Shown here: positions 1-11,354 of the stretch, piece after piece
Numbering within the stretch: the first letter of the stretch is position 1
Layout: each line of letters opens with the position of its first letter
Assembly: GCA_035048815.1 (NCBI GenBank)
Contig: JAUCBN010000035.1
Coordinates: forward strand, 17,691,001 to 17,755,000
DNA: 64,000 bases
DNA from: Abelmoschus esculentus
Lineage: Eukaryota > Streptophyta > Magnoliopsida > Malvales > Malvaceae
Direction: 5' to 3'
Notes under the pieces: generated by a model
Seen by the model: only the letters and a program-made list of their open reading frames with translations
What the model was told of the DNA's origin: nothing
Databases searched by the model: none
Made by a program: the position numbers and the translations under genes

Positions 1-480
1 TTGTGTACGGACTGTGTGACAGAGTGGCGTTGATCATTTTATACCGTAAAAGTACGCCACCCGTGTTTTTACCACTTTACCCTCATCGTCCTCTTTTATT
101 TACTTCTCGTAGTCACCATCTGTTTACAGGGTGACATTTAATTGTGTTTTTGAATTTTTAACGTTAACCTTTTTTTTTATAAACATTTCCAGGTGGAAAT
201 ATTCCGATGAATAGGGAGGGAATGAGAGTTTTTCCTCCTAAAAATCTAATGTATAATAATAATAAATTGATAAAGATTTGGAGGAGGAGGTTAGTAATGA
301 TTTACATGAAGGTGTTAAAGGTGATTTTATGTCTTAAAAATAATATATGAAACGTTGTGTGTTGAGAAATATATAATTTCTATATTCAACCATGTTCTTG
401 TTCATACTAATAGCACAATGTTAGTCGACAAAACTTTAAGGCTTTGTGTATATGGTTTGATTAATTTGTATATGTAATAC
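1..480. other. AT-rich non-coding sequence at left edge
   Basis: No recognisable gene, RNA or element end is visible. The stretch is AT-rich with short purine-rich tracts and may be part of the repeat that follows. Confidence 0.4.
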
Positions 481-2870
481 CTTATCTGATATTATATTAG
501 GCTTTCAACCCGAAATTCGTGTTATAAAATTTTGTTTCAAAAATTTAAATAATCAGTGCAAAATCAATTTAAGTCCAAATTCATAACAAGATCATTAATT
601 TCAAAACAATGTAAAATCAATAAATCTAAAAATAAAAGAGCTTCAAATATTATAAACTGTTTAAAACATTCGACTTAATTTAATTTAAAATAAGAGTTAC
701 AAATGCATATAGTGTCCTACAAGTACATGTCTTACTACATCTAGTAAATGTACTCTGACACAAGTCAATGCTGAAATCAACCACAATGGTGTTCCTCCGA
801 TCCGCTGCCACCTAAACAATGCGCACGAAAATACATTCCGAAACTCTAAGCTACGAAAGCTCAGTGGGTACTTCGTCACTCGATCCACATCAAACATATC
901 ATAAATAAAACAAATGCTATATGAATGATGTCATGACATAAGAACAATGACGCTATCATATCCGCCTAAACATAAGATATCATGCATGCATATTATCGGC
1001 ACACAGTATATACATGTTAAAAGAAATTCACACATCTCATATACCATAATAGTAATATATATAGTAGTGTGGTCCGTAATCACTAAGCATCGATATCATA
1101 AACTACAAGTAGGACCCGTGTAGACTAAACATCGGGATCCCATACTATAGGATGAGACTTGCATCCACTAAGTATCCGGATCCTATATCCATGCTTAGAA
1201 TGGTTCTTCAATCATCTTTGGATAAGGCCCACGTTCACAAATTATTGAGATCCTACGTTCAACATGTCATCGAGTGTTGCAATACTTTAATCATATATAT
1301 ATATGTATGATGTTAGGACCCACCTCATAATATTATATCATTCGTATCCCATCAGCAAACATCAAGGTTTCTAGTTTACTACACAACATATATAAGTCCA
1401 CCAAAATCTTAAGGTTATTACCATCATTTAATTATCCGCCAATTACCGAGTAGTTAAGCAATTATTTTATAGACAGAGTTAAAAAGTCAGTTTCTCAATT
1501 TTAGTATTCATTTTATACCTTGAGAGACCCTTAGGATCTTTTTACCCCGAATTATGAAACCTCGAAAAAAAAGTGTTAATTTTTAGACAAATTATCCAAC
1601 AAGTAACAATATGCCTATTTGGGATATCTGTACGTCCTCTAATCTGTACGCCCTCTAATATCGATACGCCTCCATCGCATACCGATATACTAAGTTAATC
1701 AACTTCGAACAACCCAAGAATACCTACCCATATCGGTACGGTTTCCCTCGTACCGATACTGAATCGAGCTCATATCGATACACCTATTTGGTGTACCAAT
1801 ACGCTTTTATAACATAAACCCAATGTAATAATAGTATTGGTATGCCATTGCGTACCAATATTGAAAACGTCTCTAGAATTTAAATTAAGTAGGTTGTATC
1901 AGTACACAGGTGGTCATGCCGATACTCCCTTTATATTTTTCCTACCAATATACTCTAGCGTACTGATATAGGAACACCCGTACTAGTATCCTTGCATGGA
2001 AATGCAGTTCTGGGTTGGGAAATCATTAGATTTTTCAACTCAACCTATATGGTTGATCCCCATTTTGTTCTTACACGTTATTGGGATGATTTTAAGTTTG
2101 TTTCTAACCATTTTATAGTAGTTCATCATCAATCCACCAAATCATCATTAAAGGGTTCTCAACCAAACAAAGCAATCAAACAATCCAACATGCATGCAAC
2201 CAACCTATTTCTATGAGACGGATGATGCTAGAGAGTTAGAAGAGTATCAACCTTTAGTAAAAACCAGTTGCAAACACACTTTCCTCTTCTCTTTAAGCTT
2301 TCTCCTTCACATGACTCTTTGAGGGTTTTTTAAATTCTTTCTCTATAAGATGTCAAACCAACAATTAGACACCATTGAAGAAGATTCTCAGAACTTAAAT
2401 ACACTAAAAAACTAAGATTGAAGGTCTCAAAATTTTCCTTCTCGTTCTCCCCTCAACTCACACTCATAAATCTATTTCCCCCCTAACACCATATATTTTT
2501 ACCTTTTTTTATAGATCACAAGTAATCTTACAACTTCTTATTCAGCTCCAAGATAAATTTTCAAAAGCAAACTAGCAAAGATCAAACCTTTTATCAATCT
2601 TTATTTGGGGTGTGTAAGAAAGAAGGGAGAAAAGTTTCAAACCAATGACTTCACCTTCTGCAACAACATTAAACCCTCCTCTTTTCTTTTTCATCTCATT
2701 AGGGAAATACCATTATACTCAAGCTTGAAACTCTTTAGGCCCAACAACTCAAATCACATAAGTCAAAGGCCCAAAATCAGGCCAAGACTCAAGCATGAGG
2801 CCCAATAAGGCTCAAATATCGAAGTTCGATGTCACGGGTTAACCGAATACGGGTCATGACAGTTTAAGTC
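481..2870 (-). mobile_element. Old Ty3/gypsy-like LTR sequence (Tekay/Del-type appearance), reverse orientation
   Basis: No long coding frame exists here. Read on the minus strand, the block around 700-900 has the style of a large plant gypsy LTR, including a run meaning 'cactgagctttcgtagctt'. At 1620-1990 there is a cluster of palindrome-like GTACCGATAC and TATCGATAC variants. A related block in the opposite orientation lies at 48840-50160. The right end near 2830-2870 (tgtcacgggttaacc) could be an LTR terminus. I see no target-site duplication and no second LTR, so the limits are approximate. The assignment rests on style and on the internal comparison with the second block. Confidence 0.35.
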
Positions 2871-2879
2871 AGTAAACTT

Positions 2880-4034
2880 AAAAAACGAAATGTCATTAAA
2901 TAATGGATATCTATATCTAAACCTTCAAACTATCCCTGCCTTTTGAGATATCTTAAAAGTACATCAAATTAATCTGACCATCTTGTTGAGTATTAGATGC
3001 ACTCTTTATGTAGTTGTATATATCCAACCTTGTTGAGTGGGTTTAGAATAAGTTTGACAGATTTGAGGGATTGGTAATGTGTTTTTCTTAACCAAGTTTG
3101 TAGATTCCTCTAGGTTTTATGCCCTTACAGTTAAAGCTGGACATATTCTACTTACACCAATATATCAAACTTTAAGTAAACGTGGATTGCACTTCAGGCT
3201 ATCAATGCGAATGCTATTATGAAGGAATACAATAAAATAGGGGTGGAATTGGAAAGAGACTTGAAAAGATAGGTTACTATTTCCATACAAGGTATTGAAT
3301 TTGTGTTTCTTTCAAGTATCCTACAAGAAAAAGATTGTAAGAGTTTATGTTTTAGAATGTTCTTTGATACTTTGGATAGAGTTAGAGAAGGATAATGCAT
3401 GAGTTATTGACTGTTTTGTTACAGAAAGATCCTTTGAAACTGAACACAACATCCTAAACATATTATTCACTTTCTTTATGAGCACCAGAAAAGATGGTGG
3501 ATGATACGAAGAATCTGTATTGAAAAATTTCTTTATTTGATAATAATGGTGCAGATTGCTTTAGTTTTTTTTGGCAATTAACGTCTTCTCTTTGTTTAAA
3601 ACATAAAGCAGTTTAAAGAGAAGACTGAGGATGAATTTTGAATCAGCTATTTGTTTCTTGGGACATGAAATTCATATACTAATCATAACTGTCCTTGTCA
3701 AGGTTCGTTTTCTGATTAATTTATAGTTGATTTGATAATATCCTAGATAACCTTCCCCTTGTTGTTCCCATTACAAGAACTGATACAACATAGATTCCTT
3801 TATCTGTCATTGTGGATGCATTAGCTACCGTGTATGTTGATATTCTCGGATTACATGTCATGCAGACCTTACCAAGGAGAAAAAAAATATTTCATTCACA
3901 ATCTATTGTATTTGTCAAATATCGTAACCATAAGGATGGCTCTTCTAGAATTTTGCGATTTGAGGTTAGCTATCAACACAAGCCTAAATGGTAAAACGGG
4001 ATGTATATCCTTTATACGAGAGATTATACGGTGA
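2880..4034. other. Unassigned intergenic sequence
   Basis: Short open frames occur, for example 3812-3994 on the plus strand, but none resembles a family I recognise and codon quality is poor. No clear repeat structure was seen. Confidence 0.35.
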
Positions 4035-4039
4035 ACTAT

Positions 4040-4205
4040 GTTCATCACGTCATCTATAATTCAAGTAATCAGGACCGTTGATCTTTAAATAACCACCTAA
4101 TAACTACCCATCCACTAAGTCCATGTAGGAAAAGAGGTGATGATTCACTTGAAAAAAAATTAAGATCAACAGTCCTGATTACTTAAGATCACGGATGAGG
4201 TTGGC
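4040..4205. repeat. Small fold-back (MITE-like) inverted repeat
   Basis: The left arm contains TTCAAGTAATCAGGACCGTT followed by GATCTT. The right arm, read in reverse complement, contains TTAAGTAATCAGGACTGTTG followed by ATCTT. The arms are about 30-40 bases and flank a roughly 75-base spacer. Outer sequence (atcacgtcatc versus cctcatccgtgatc) extends the symmetry imperfectly. It is probably a small non-autonomous DNA element. I did not identify a target-site duplication. Confidence 0.5.
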
Positions 4206-4368
4206 TTTATACTATTGTTCCCTCTAAGGCTCTAACCAACCATCAACAATATAAGTCAGTGGAGGCCACGTGGCCAACATTAAAATCATCCTTGTAACGG
4301 CTAAGTTTCACCGACCCTAGCTCGCATACAAATACAGTAAAACACCAATCTAAGCCTCGTTACACAAG

Positions 4369-5590
4369 CAGGCCCGTACCTGGGCCCGGGCAATAAGGGT
4401 ACCGGTCTAGATCCCTCAATTGCCTGAGCTCCACTTTTAATAAAAAAAATATATTAATTAAAATAATAATAAAAAAAATAAATATAATATAAAGTAGGCT
4501 CAATAAATCATATTTTGCCTGCTGTTGACCAATTGGAATCTTTAACATTTAATGTGGGCCCCACTTCTATATAAAATAAAAATATAAAAAATAATAAAGA
4601 AATAAATAAATAATATAATATAGTGAGTCCCACAAAATCAATTTTTGTCGTTGCCACAGTTTAACAGTTTAAAATTTTTTTTTGGGTTCACTAACAATTA
4701 TATAACCGTTCTAAAGTTTTTAATTATTTTTATATTTTATTAATTTATAAATTAATAGGTTTTAGGTTTTTAGGTTATCATTTTGAATTTAATAATAATT
4801 TAATATTTTTTAATTTTTTAATAAGATTAAAATTTTCAAATACACCACCTATAAAAATTCTTACAATATTTTTACTTTTTATATCTCTATTTCTCTTATA
4901 TTTTCTCTCTTTTTTATGTTATATTCTTACATTTTGATTAAAATTTTTATCTATTATTTTAATTTGATACTCTAAGAGGACAAGAACTCATATATTCAAG
5001 GAGATTGCGGTTTACATGATTTGCTGTTGATATACTACAATCGAATTTGAAGCATAAATTCAACGATAAAATTCCAAGACTATCATTCTATACCTTTTTA
5101 CTTCATAATTTTTATAGTATAATGTTATCTTTTTTCGAAACTGAAAGTATTACAGATGATTTTGCCGGATGATTTAATGTAGGCACTTGAAATTTTCTAG
5201 TTTGTCAAAATGGTAGATTGTTATCCAAATATTTTAATTGCTTATCGAATTCTTCTAACTATGCTGATGACCGTTGCATCTGCTGAATGGTCTAGCCATT
5301 TTATGTATTGAGAAAAATATGTTAGACCATATTGATGTAGACACTATCATTAGTGATTTTATATCTATAAATGCACGTAAAAATTGTTTTGTGTGATTAT
5401 TTGAATGTTTCAATAAAATTTATTTATGTTTTTATTTAAATTTTGATATACTTTTAAATGATTTATCAACAATAATAAAAATAAATTAATTTATTTTAAT
5501 ATATTTTTAAAATTATTTATTTAATAAATATTTTAAGGGCCTAAAATTTTAATTCGCCCTTAGGCCACCAAAATCTTAAGAACGGCCCTG
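4369..5590 (+). mobile_element. hAT-superfamily transposon, internally deleted
   Basis: The element starts CAGGCCCGTAC and ends with the inverted, slightly diverged GAACGGCCCTG. It is flanked on both sides by an identical 8-base duplication TACACAAG (4361-4368 and 5591-5598), the expected hAT target-site length. The interior is very AT-rich and keeps only the C-terminal dimerisation part of a transposase (5160-5405). At about 1.2 kb it is far shorter than an autonomous copy. The perfect duplication shows the ends are exact. Confidence 0.85.
5160..5405 (+). pseudogene. hAT transposase C-terminal dimerisation fragment
   Basis: One frame reads DCYPNILIAYRILLTM then VASAE. After a deletion another frame reads NGLAILCIEKNMLDHI and DTIISDFI. 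This is the signature order of the hAT dimerisation domain in plant TTF-type zinc-finger/hAT transposases, where YPN-x-x-IAYRILLT is followed by VASAERSFS and later by LAxLxIExxM. The segment normally carrying SFSKLK to the SQERL motif is missing, apparently deleted at a short GAATGG match. In-frame TAG codons near the start confirm decay. It is non-functional and lies inside the element at 4369-5590. Confidence 0.75.
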
Positions 5591-5794
5591 TACACAAGTA
5601 CCAGCACACTCTCTTGAGTCTTTCCAGTAGCAGCCTTACCTTTCTCTTTGAATTTTAATGGTTGCTGTTTTCTCAAGATGGCTAACCTCTTCTATTTTTA
5701 AGCATTTCAAAAGTTAAAGAAATCATGGTTGCAAGATCCCATCCTTGTGGCACTGTTTTTTTTTTTTTTAATTTATTTGAACTCTGTATTACAA

Positions 5795-5975
5795 TAAGAG
5801 AATATGATGGTGGCAAAGACTATGTGCTACAAGTGACTAAGGAAGCTTATGCAAGCTGCAATACCTCAAACCCTTTTACAAGGTACAAGGATGGAAATAC
5901 CAAGGTGGAGCTTGAAAAGTCAGGGTCATTTTACTTTTAATGGCCACTGTGATCAATGCTGAAAATTGGTTATTG
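5795..5975 (+). pseudogene. Early-nodulin-like phytocyanin (ENODL) pseudogene fragment
   Basis: The frame encodes EYDGGKDYVLQVTKEAYASC, then NTSNPFTRYKDGNTKVELEK and SGSFYF. Plant early nodulin-like proteins have the same order: a 'YDGGKDSVLQVTKEAYxSCNTSNP' block, a DGNTKV strand and a SGPFYFISGADGHC copper-site loop. After FYF the frame hits TAA. One base on, a second frame reads NGHCDQC and then a stop, matching the GHCxxGQK end, so there is at least one frameshift plus nonsense codons. Signal peptide, the first half of the plastocyanin-like domain and the GPI tail are not visible. The hAT element immediately upstream may sit in its former promoter region. Confidence 0.75.
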
Positions 5976-5989
5976 TTGTTGTACTTATA

Positions 5990-6880
5990 GTATCGACTCT
6001 AAGGCATAGGTACACGAGAATCTTTTTGGGTATGCTTTGGAGTCTTATCCTTGTGAATGAAGCTTTCACCTTTTGTCAAATTGTAATATTTTAGATATCG
6101 ATCCCACAAGTACTGAATTACTTAAAAGACACAAGTAATCGGTTGAATAATGATTAAAGTAAAGAAATAACTAAGTAAACTTAAATTAATATATAAAATC
6201 ACAATAGAAGAATAAGGCTAGATCGATTGCTTTGTAGAGAAGAATCCAATTATAAATATTTATCCACTTATTAATTGCATTAGGTTGACTTGCCGCCATG
6301 GTAGGTCACACGAAAGATCGCCTTGGCTGCCTCGACGGAGTTATGCCTAGTCGACAACTCAACTTCCATAGTTCGACAGCGTGAATCAAGGATGAACAAC
6401 AATCAATGATATACTTCCTTTTATTCGTTGAAACCCTTTCGAATTAGTCAATGCCCATGCGCAAAGATTGTATTCTCTCGTTTTGTGGCCTAACTATCCC
6501 TAGTCTAGAAAAATAAATTTTTCTTCACAAACTTATCTTTCGAGCTCGTATGCAAAGAAGAATGAGATCCAAGAAAGAATAAACTATGAAAACCGGGATT
6601 GCATTAATAAATATCAAATAAAGTACAACTTCCTTCCCAACTACTCCACAAACAAGGAAAGTTTAGAATATAATGAGCTTGTCGGCGGCTAAGGATTTTT
6701 CAATGAGAACCGACTTATTTCTCTAGACCTAAGAGCTTGCTTTGTATAGGCCAAGAAGCCTAGGTTAAAGTCTCTCATAAAGGTAGAGTCCTAAAAGGAA
6801 AAGAATACATATCCATATTAAATTACAACTCTTTATTCTATTTCCGAATTTAACTCATTTTGGACTCTCTTTAATCTTCC
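5990..6880 (-). mobile_element. LTR fragment of a Tat/Athila-like gypsy element, reverse orientation
   Basis: Read on the minus strand this block runs through gaacttt/caatgcaatcc-like leader sequence, 'gtcgaggcagcc', and a terminal 'acttgtgggatcgatatc' motif. The arrangement resembles the solo LTR at 56197-57544, which has 'gtcgaggcag' and 'ccctgtggagatgata' in the same order. No coding sequence is attached. The ends are not defined and I found no target-site duplication. Confidence 0.45.
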
Positions 6881-8490
6881 GTTGACTTTGATCACGACTT
6901 GACTCTATTTTTTCACTTATGTTTCTTCTCACATTATACTCATTGGAATAAACACTTTATTCTCTATCTATCGAGCACCTATTATCATCTTTATTCAGTT
7001 ATCACGACCACTAAAATATTGTTGTGGCGGGTGCTTAGCTACAATTCGTCTTCAGCTTTCAGCATCCATAGATATTATCTAGTATTACCTGTAAAGTTAT
7101 TTTCTGTCTAAGAAAAAAAATCATTAACCGTACTTGTTTTATATCAAATAATATATAAAAAGATGATTTAAGTCCTGGAACGCTGAAACATGAAAAACAT
7201 GTAGAATTATTTATAATTGTCATTAAATCTGTTCATTACTAACAATAATTAAGTGAAAAAATAATATAAATAATAAAATTTTTATGCACTTATCGCTCTT
7301 CAGTTTCTTCTCCAACGGAGGAAATCGAAGGACCTGCCATTGCTCCAACCAACGATGGTTCAGGTTTGGATGTTGTATTCTTAGTGACATTTTGGAATTT
7401 GATTTTGGTTTTGGTATAAGATGTGAAGGGAATTATTTAATAGGTATAAATTTAAATGTATGTGAATTTTACTTCGAAGAATTTGGATATGAATAATTTA
7501 TTAGGAAAATATATATTATTTGGAATAAACTAATTTGAAATATATCAAACGAATTTTGTCATCCTCATTAGATTGGATCATGTCAAATCAAGGTGTCCAT
7601 GTCTTGAACACATGTTTTACAAAGTCAATTTCATAAGACAATTATAAAAAAAGAAAGAAAGAAATGATATTTATATGTTGTTGTTTGTAGTTTTTTTTTT
7701 TGTCAAAATCGTTGCTTGTAGTTGTATCCACTAGTTCCGCCAAGCATGCAGAGGTTCTCTCTTTGTAAGCAACCCACCCCCAGCCCCAGTCCTATGAAAT
7801 GAAACATAATATTAGCCATTTTATGTTTGATGTTTCTACCTCTTTTGCCTCCCATGTCCCAAATATCATCTTTTCTCTGTCTTGAAAATGGCCCAGCCAG
7901 CTTGATCATGTCCTCACCCACTGCACAAGTGAAACACACAAACCCCAAATTTTCAAAATTATTATTTTTTATAAAAGAAAAACATGGAAAGCTAAGACAG
8001 ATAGAGAAGGAGAGATGGATAGGTGAATAGATATGTCTTCAATTGTCCTCCAACCACAGAGCTCGCTCTGTATTTCCCCTCAAAATATGGACTTCTCAAT
8101 TCCCTCATTTGCCCTTCTCTGGATCCCTTCTTCCATCACTCGTTCTACTCAAAGCCTTTCCATGTTCTTCATGGGCTTTTTCGGGTTCTCACCAGTTCCA
8201 GAGAAAAGATCTAATTTTTCTCCCCCTTCCTCCTTATGTTTCCTTTTTATTTCTATTTCCCATTTCCTTATTCAATTCTGAATTCTCTGGGGGTCTTGCT
8301 TTCTCTCCAAGTTTTGGTTTCTCATTTGTCCAGAAAGGACTCGTTTGGGTTCTTGTAATTTCCCCCTTTTTTCGTTCTCCTTATCGGAATGGGATACTGA
8401 TCCCTGTGTTATAAATTTTAGGGCACAAGGTTATTCTTTTTAGGGTTTCCTTTTTGTTTATTGGGTTTCAATTTTTTTTTAATAATTAAG
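6881..8490 (+). other. Intergenic and probable 5' leader of the coiled-coil gene
   Basis: 6881-7700 holds nothing I can assign. From about 7990 the sequence becomes pyrimidine-rich with GA/CT blocks and leads directly into the start codon at 8491, so the last few hundred bases are probably promoter and 5' untranslated region. Open frames between 8023 and 8414 overlap each other in several frames and look non-coding. Confidence 0.4.
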
Positions 8491-9433
8491 ATGAAGAGGG
8501 TTTCTCTAGTTGATGAAGAAACTAAGGCTAGATTGAAGCATCAAACCCTACTCCAGGAATTCTTGGATTTGCAAAAGGTTAGTCCTTTGCCTCAATTCCT
8601 CTGTTTATGTATTGTTTTGATCATTGAACACTTTTATTATCAATTCAATTGTTTTATATTCTTCTTTGTGATACTGTGTAGCCTGCAGGATATTGATGCT
8701 GAGATTGTTTCTGCCTAAAATTTCACTAGTTTTCTTAGTCTAAGAGTTGATAGAAATTGATTCCCAGAAAATGTATAGATTTTTCAAATTTTGAATGTCC
8801 AGTTATAATGAATCTACCTTGTTTTATGTACTTGAGTTAGCAGTTAATTCTTTGTTGTCAATCACTACTAGGAATTTGTTTCAAAGAAGAAAAAACTGCC
8901 GGTGATGAACCAGAGGCGAGATGTCCTCTTGGCTGAAGTTCGGTATAAGATCTATTTCCTTAATTTGTATGGATTTTTTTGTGTGCATGTTTTAGATATT
9001 GATATTGAGAAGAAACACATAGCTGGCTAAAATTATCTTGGGAGTTCTAGATTCTTGCGACGGAGGTACAGCTGTTTATCGATGATCAAGTCTCAAGAGT
9101 ATGAACAACAGCAAGATTCTGTTAAATCACAGAATCCTAATCTGCAAAGAAAACTGGTTAAGCCTAAAAGCTTGGTTATCAATGAAGTCGGTGAAAGAAG
9201 GCCGTCTTCTCTTCCAGATTTCGATCTGAATGTGGTAATCAACTTGAAGTTTTGAGCATTTTTTTATGCTATTATTAGTATCAGCCTTCCTATTTGGAAT
9301 ACATTTGACTATTTTTGGCATTGCAGGTTCATGAAGAAGGCAGTGGGAGAAGCCTAAAAACTGTTTGATTACTGGCAAAAGAGTTGGGAAGAAGAAACTA
9401 TCATGGCAAGATCCAGTGGCTTTGAAAGTCTGA
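8491..9433 (+). CDS. Small basic coiled-coil plant protein, uncharacterised, 4 exons
   Basis: Exons are 8491-8577, 8872-8942, 9051-9234 and a last exon beginning at 9327 or 9344. All junctions used are GT-AG. The protein opens MKRVSLVDEETKARLKHQ, continues with a Lys-rich coiled-coil region (EFVSKKKKLPVMNQRRDVLL, then AEVRFLRRR), and reaches SLPDFDLNV. It resembles a family of short plant proteins of unknown function that I recall only by pattern (DEETKAKLKHQ near the start, LLAEVRFLRRR in the middle). Two endings are possible. Acceptor 9325-9326 gives 127 aa, stopping at 9368. Acceptor 9342-9343 gives 143 aa, ending KKKLSWQDPVALKV at 9433, which matches the conserved tail I remember (SWQDxVALKV). 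I favour the second. The arginine/lysine content suggests a nuclear protein, which is inference only. Confidence 0.75.
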
Positions 9434-10175
9434 ATCAAGTGAATAAATAATAAATCAATCTTTTCACACACAATTTATCAGTTAAAACCCAGGTGGGAGT
9501 TGTGAGCAAGAGCTGAACGTCTCCCTGAATAAACATTTGCTTGGCAATTGGCATTGCTATTTGCTACAGATCATTACTATCACTGCCTTCTACTTGTTTT
9601 CTTTTGAATTCATTGTAAATCAGGGCCAATTTGCTCAGTTTTAGCATACATATGAATAGAGTGATTGCTCATTTATCCTATAGGTAAGATCTTTTTGTTT
9701 CTAGTTTTGACAATAATTTTATGTGGTCTATTGTAGTGTTGTTTAAGTGGCAAAACCTTGAATGTCCCAGAACCCGAGTGTCCAGTTTGGACAATATTTG
9801 TATGTGTTGTTTAACAAAGTCTTCTTTAAAACTTGTGAGTTACTTTAAAATGCATCAATTCGAGTTCAAGTTATAATCAGTTTTGTTTAGACAACGCATG
9901 CAAGAAATTCAATTCACAAGTATAAAGTATATTGGAATAAGTCAAAGTTAGATTATAAAGTTCTGATCAAAATTATTATAATTTTAAATTATTCTCGTAA
10001 ATATCTTTTTAATTAATTATTCATATGATGATTTGATGGGATTCCTTCTAAGCTTTTCTTATATTTAATTTAGATTTTTTTAACTATTTAAGTGTTGATT
10101 TTAAACATCTCTTTTAATCAGTTGATTTTTAGAGCCTGACTAATTATTTTTAAGAAATGTTGATGTTTCTTACGG
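9434..10175. other. Downstream/intergenic sequence
   Basis: Probably the 3' untranslated region of the preceding gene up to about 9660, then AT-rich sequence. No gene or element end recognised. Confidence 0.4.
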
Positions 10176-10785
10176 GAAAAATTATTACATAAAGCCTTTC
10201 ACCACCTAGGATATGGTCCCAACCAATTAAATTAAGACACATAATATATTTTTTTCATATCAAATTTACACATAAGCATTGACCAAATCATCTAATTTAA
10301 TGTCTTTGATTTAAAAAAGAAAAAAAATATTATCAAAGATTTCTTGTGCCATCTTTCTTTAAAATTTTCCTAATTAATTTTTTTTATATAGATTTGAGGT
10401 TTAAGATTTAGAATTTAGAGTTAGAGATTATTGGTTTAGGGTTTAGGCGATTTAGGATTTATGTGATTTAGGTTTAGGTTTATGTGGTTTAGAGTTAGGG
10501 TTTATGGTTAGGGTTAGGGTTAGGGTTTATATTTTTAGGATTTAGGGTTAGTGTTTAGGGTTAGGGATTAGAAAAAATTAATTAAAAAATTGAACAATAA
10601 AGAGTAAGACAACATAGAAAATCTTTGGTGATATTTTTTCTATTTTTAAATCAAATGCATTAAAGTGGATGATTTGAATGATGCTTATGTGTAAATATGA
10701 TATGGAAAAAATATATTATGTGTCTTATTTTAATTGGTTGGGACCATATCTTAGGTGGTAAAAAGGATTCATGTAATAATTTCTC
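10176..10785. mobile_element. Mutator-like fold-back element with telomere-like core
   Basis: Long terminal inverted repeats of roughly 200 bases begin GAAAAATTATTACAT on the left and end ATGTAATAATTTCTC on the right, and both arms contain GATATGGTCCCAACCAATTA (with one difference). Flanks TTCTTACGG (10167-10175) and TTCTTTCGG (10786-10794) form a 9-base duplication with one mismatch, the length typical of Mutator-like elements. Between the arms, about 10390-10570 consists of degenerate TTTAGGG/GTTAGGG repeats. There is no transposase, so this is a non-autonomous copy of about 610 bases. Confidence 0.85.
10390..10570 (+). repeat. Degenerate interstitial telomere-like (TTTAGGG) repeat
   Basis: Repeated GGTTTAGGG, GGTTAGGGTTAGGG and related variants occupy the core of the fold-back element. 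The plant telomere unit is TTTAGGG. Here it is mixed with TTAGGG and TTTAGGATTT variants. Because it sits exactly between the inverted arms it belongs to the element and is not a chromosome end. Confidence 0.75.
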
Positions 10786-11080
10786 TTCTTTCGGACTATA
10801 AAAAAAGGTAACATCTTTACTTTAAAAGAACAATTTGGATATTTTTATTGTGAATAAATGTTGCTAAAAATATTTTTGTAAGTATTGTTTTTTTGTACTT
10901 TTGAAGTTTATCTACAACACGATTTTTTTAGTTTTTGTGAAAAATTATCATCACATTCATACTTAGATAATTATTTGAAGTTGTTTATCTAAATAATTAT
11001 ATTTAAGAGGCACCCCTCTTCATTCAATTTTTTAGATTTATTCTTTAACCTTTTTATTTAATTATTATTTTTTATAGTTA

Positions 11081-11354
11081 TGCCAGGTTGTCTTTTTGTT
11101 ATGCAGTTCTAAGTTTTTTTTTTTGTTTTTTTTCGTACATGACCGTTAGAGTAAATGAAACGCAACATTTTGGATTGTTATCGAGTTTAGGGTTTTATTA
11201 GCCAATGCTCCAATGTGTTGGAGGTTATCGAACATGATGAACAATATTATCTTTCTCTTTTCTCATCTTGTTTTATGATTTTTTTTCTCATCTTAAATCC
11301 AAGTTCGTTGAGTATTATTTCAGAAAGATTACTTCTTTGGTTTGTTCCTTGACA
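11081..11354 (+). repeat. Left LTR of gypsy element
   Basis: Begins TGCCAGGTTGTC and ends CTTGACA. It aligns along its length with 15344-15614, with many substitutions and small indels, indicating an old insertion. Confidence 0.8.

Noticed and set aside
697..897. 66-codon minus-strand frame
   Set aside because: No family match. It lies in LTR-like repeat sequence, and the codon pattern is not convincing.
7284..7500. A possible arabinogalactan-peptide-like coding scrap (APTNDGSGLDV then a hydrophobic tail)
   Set aside because: Too short and without a start, signal peptide or matching ending. The resemblance is weak.
8023..8414. Three overlapping frames of 60-120 codons before the coiled-coil gene
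   Set aside because: They overlap in different frames, are low-complexity (CT-rich) and fit a 5' leader.
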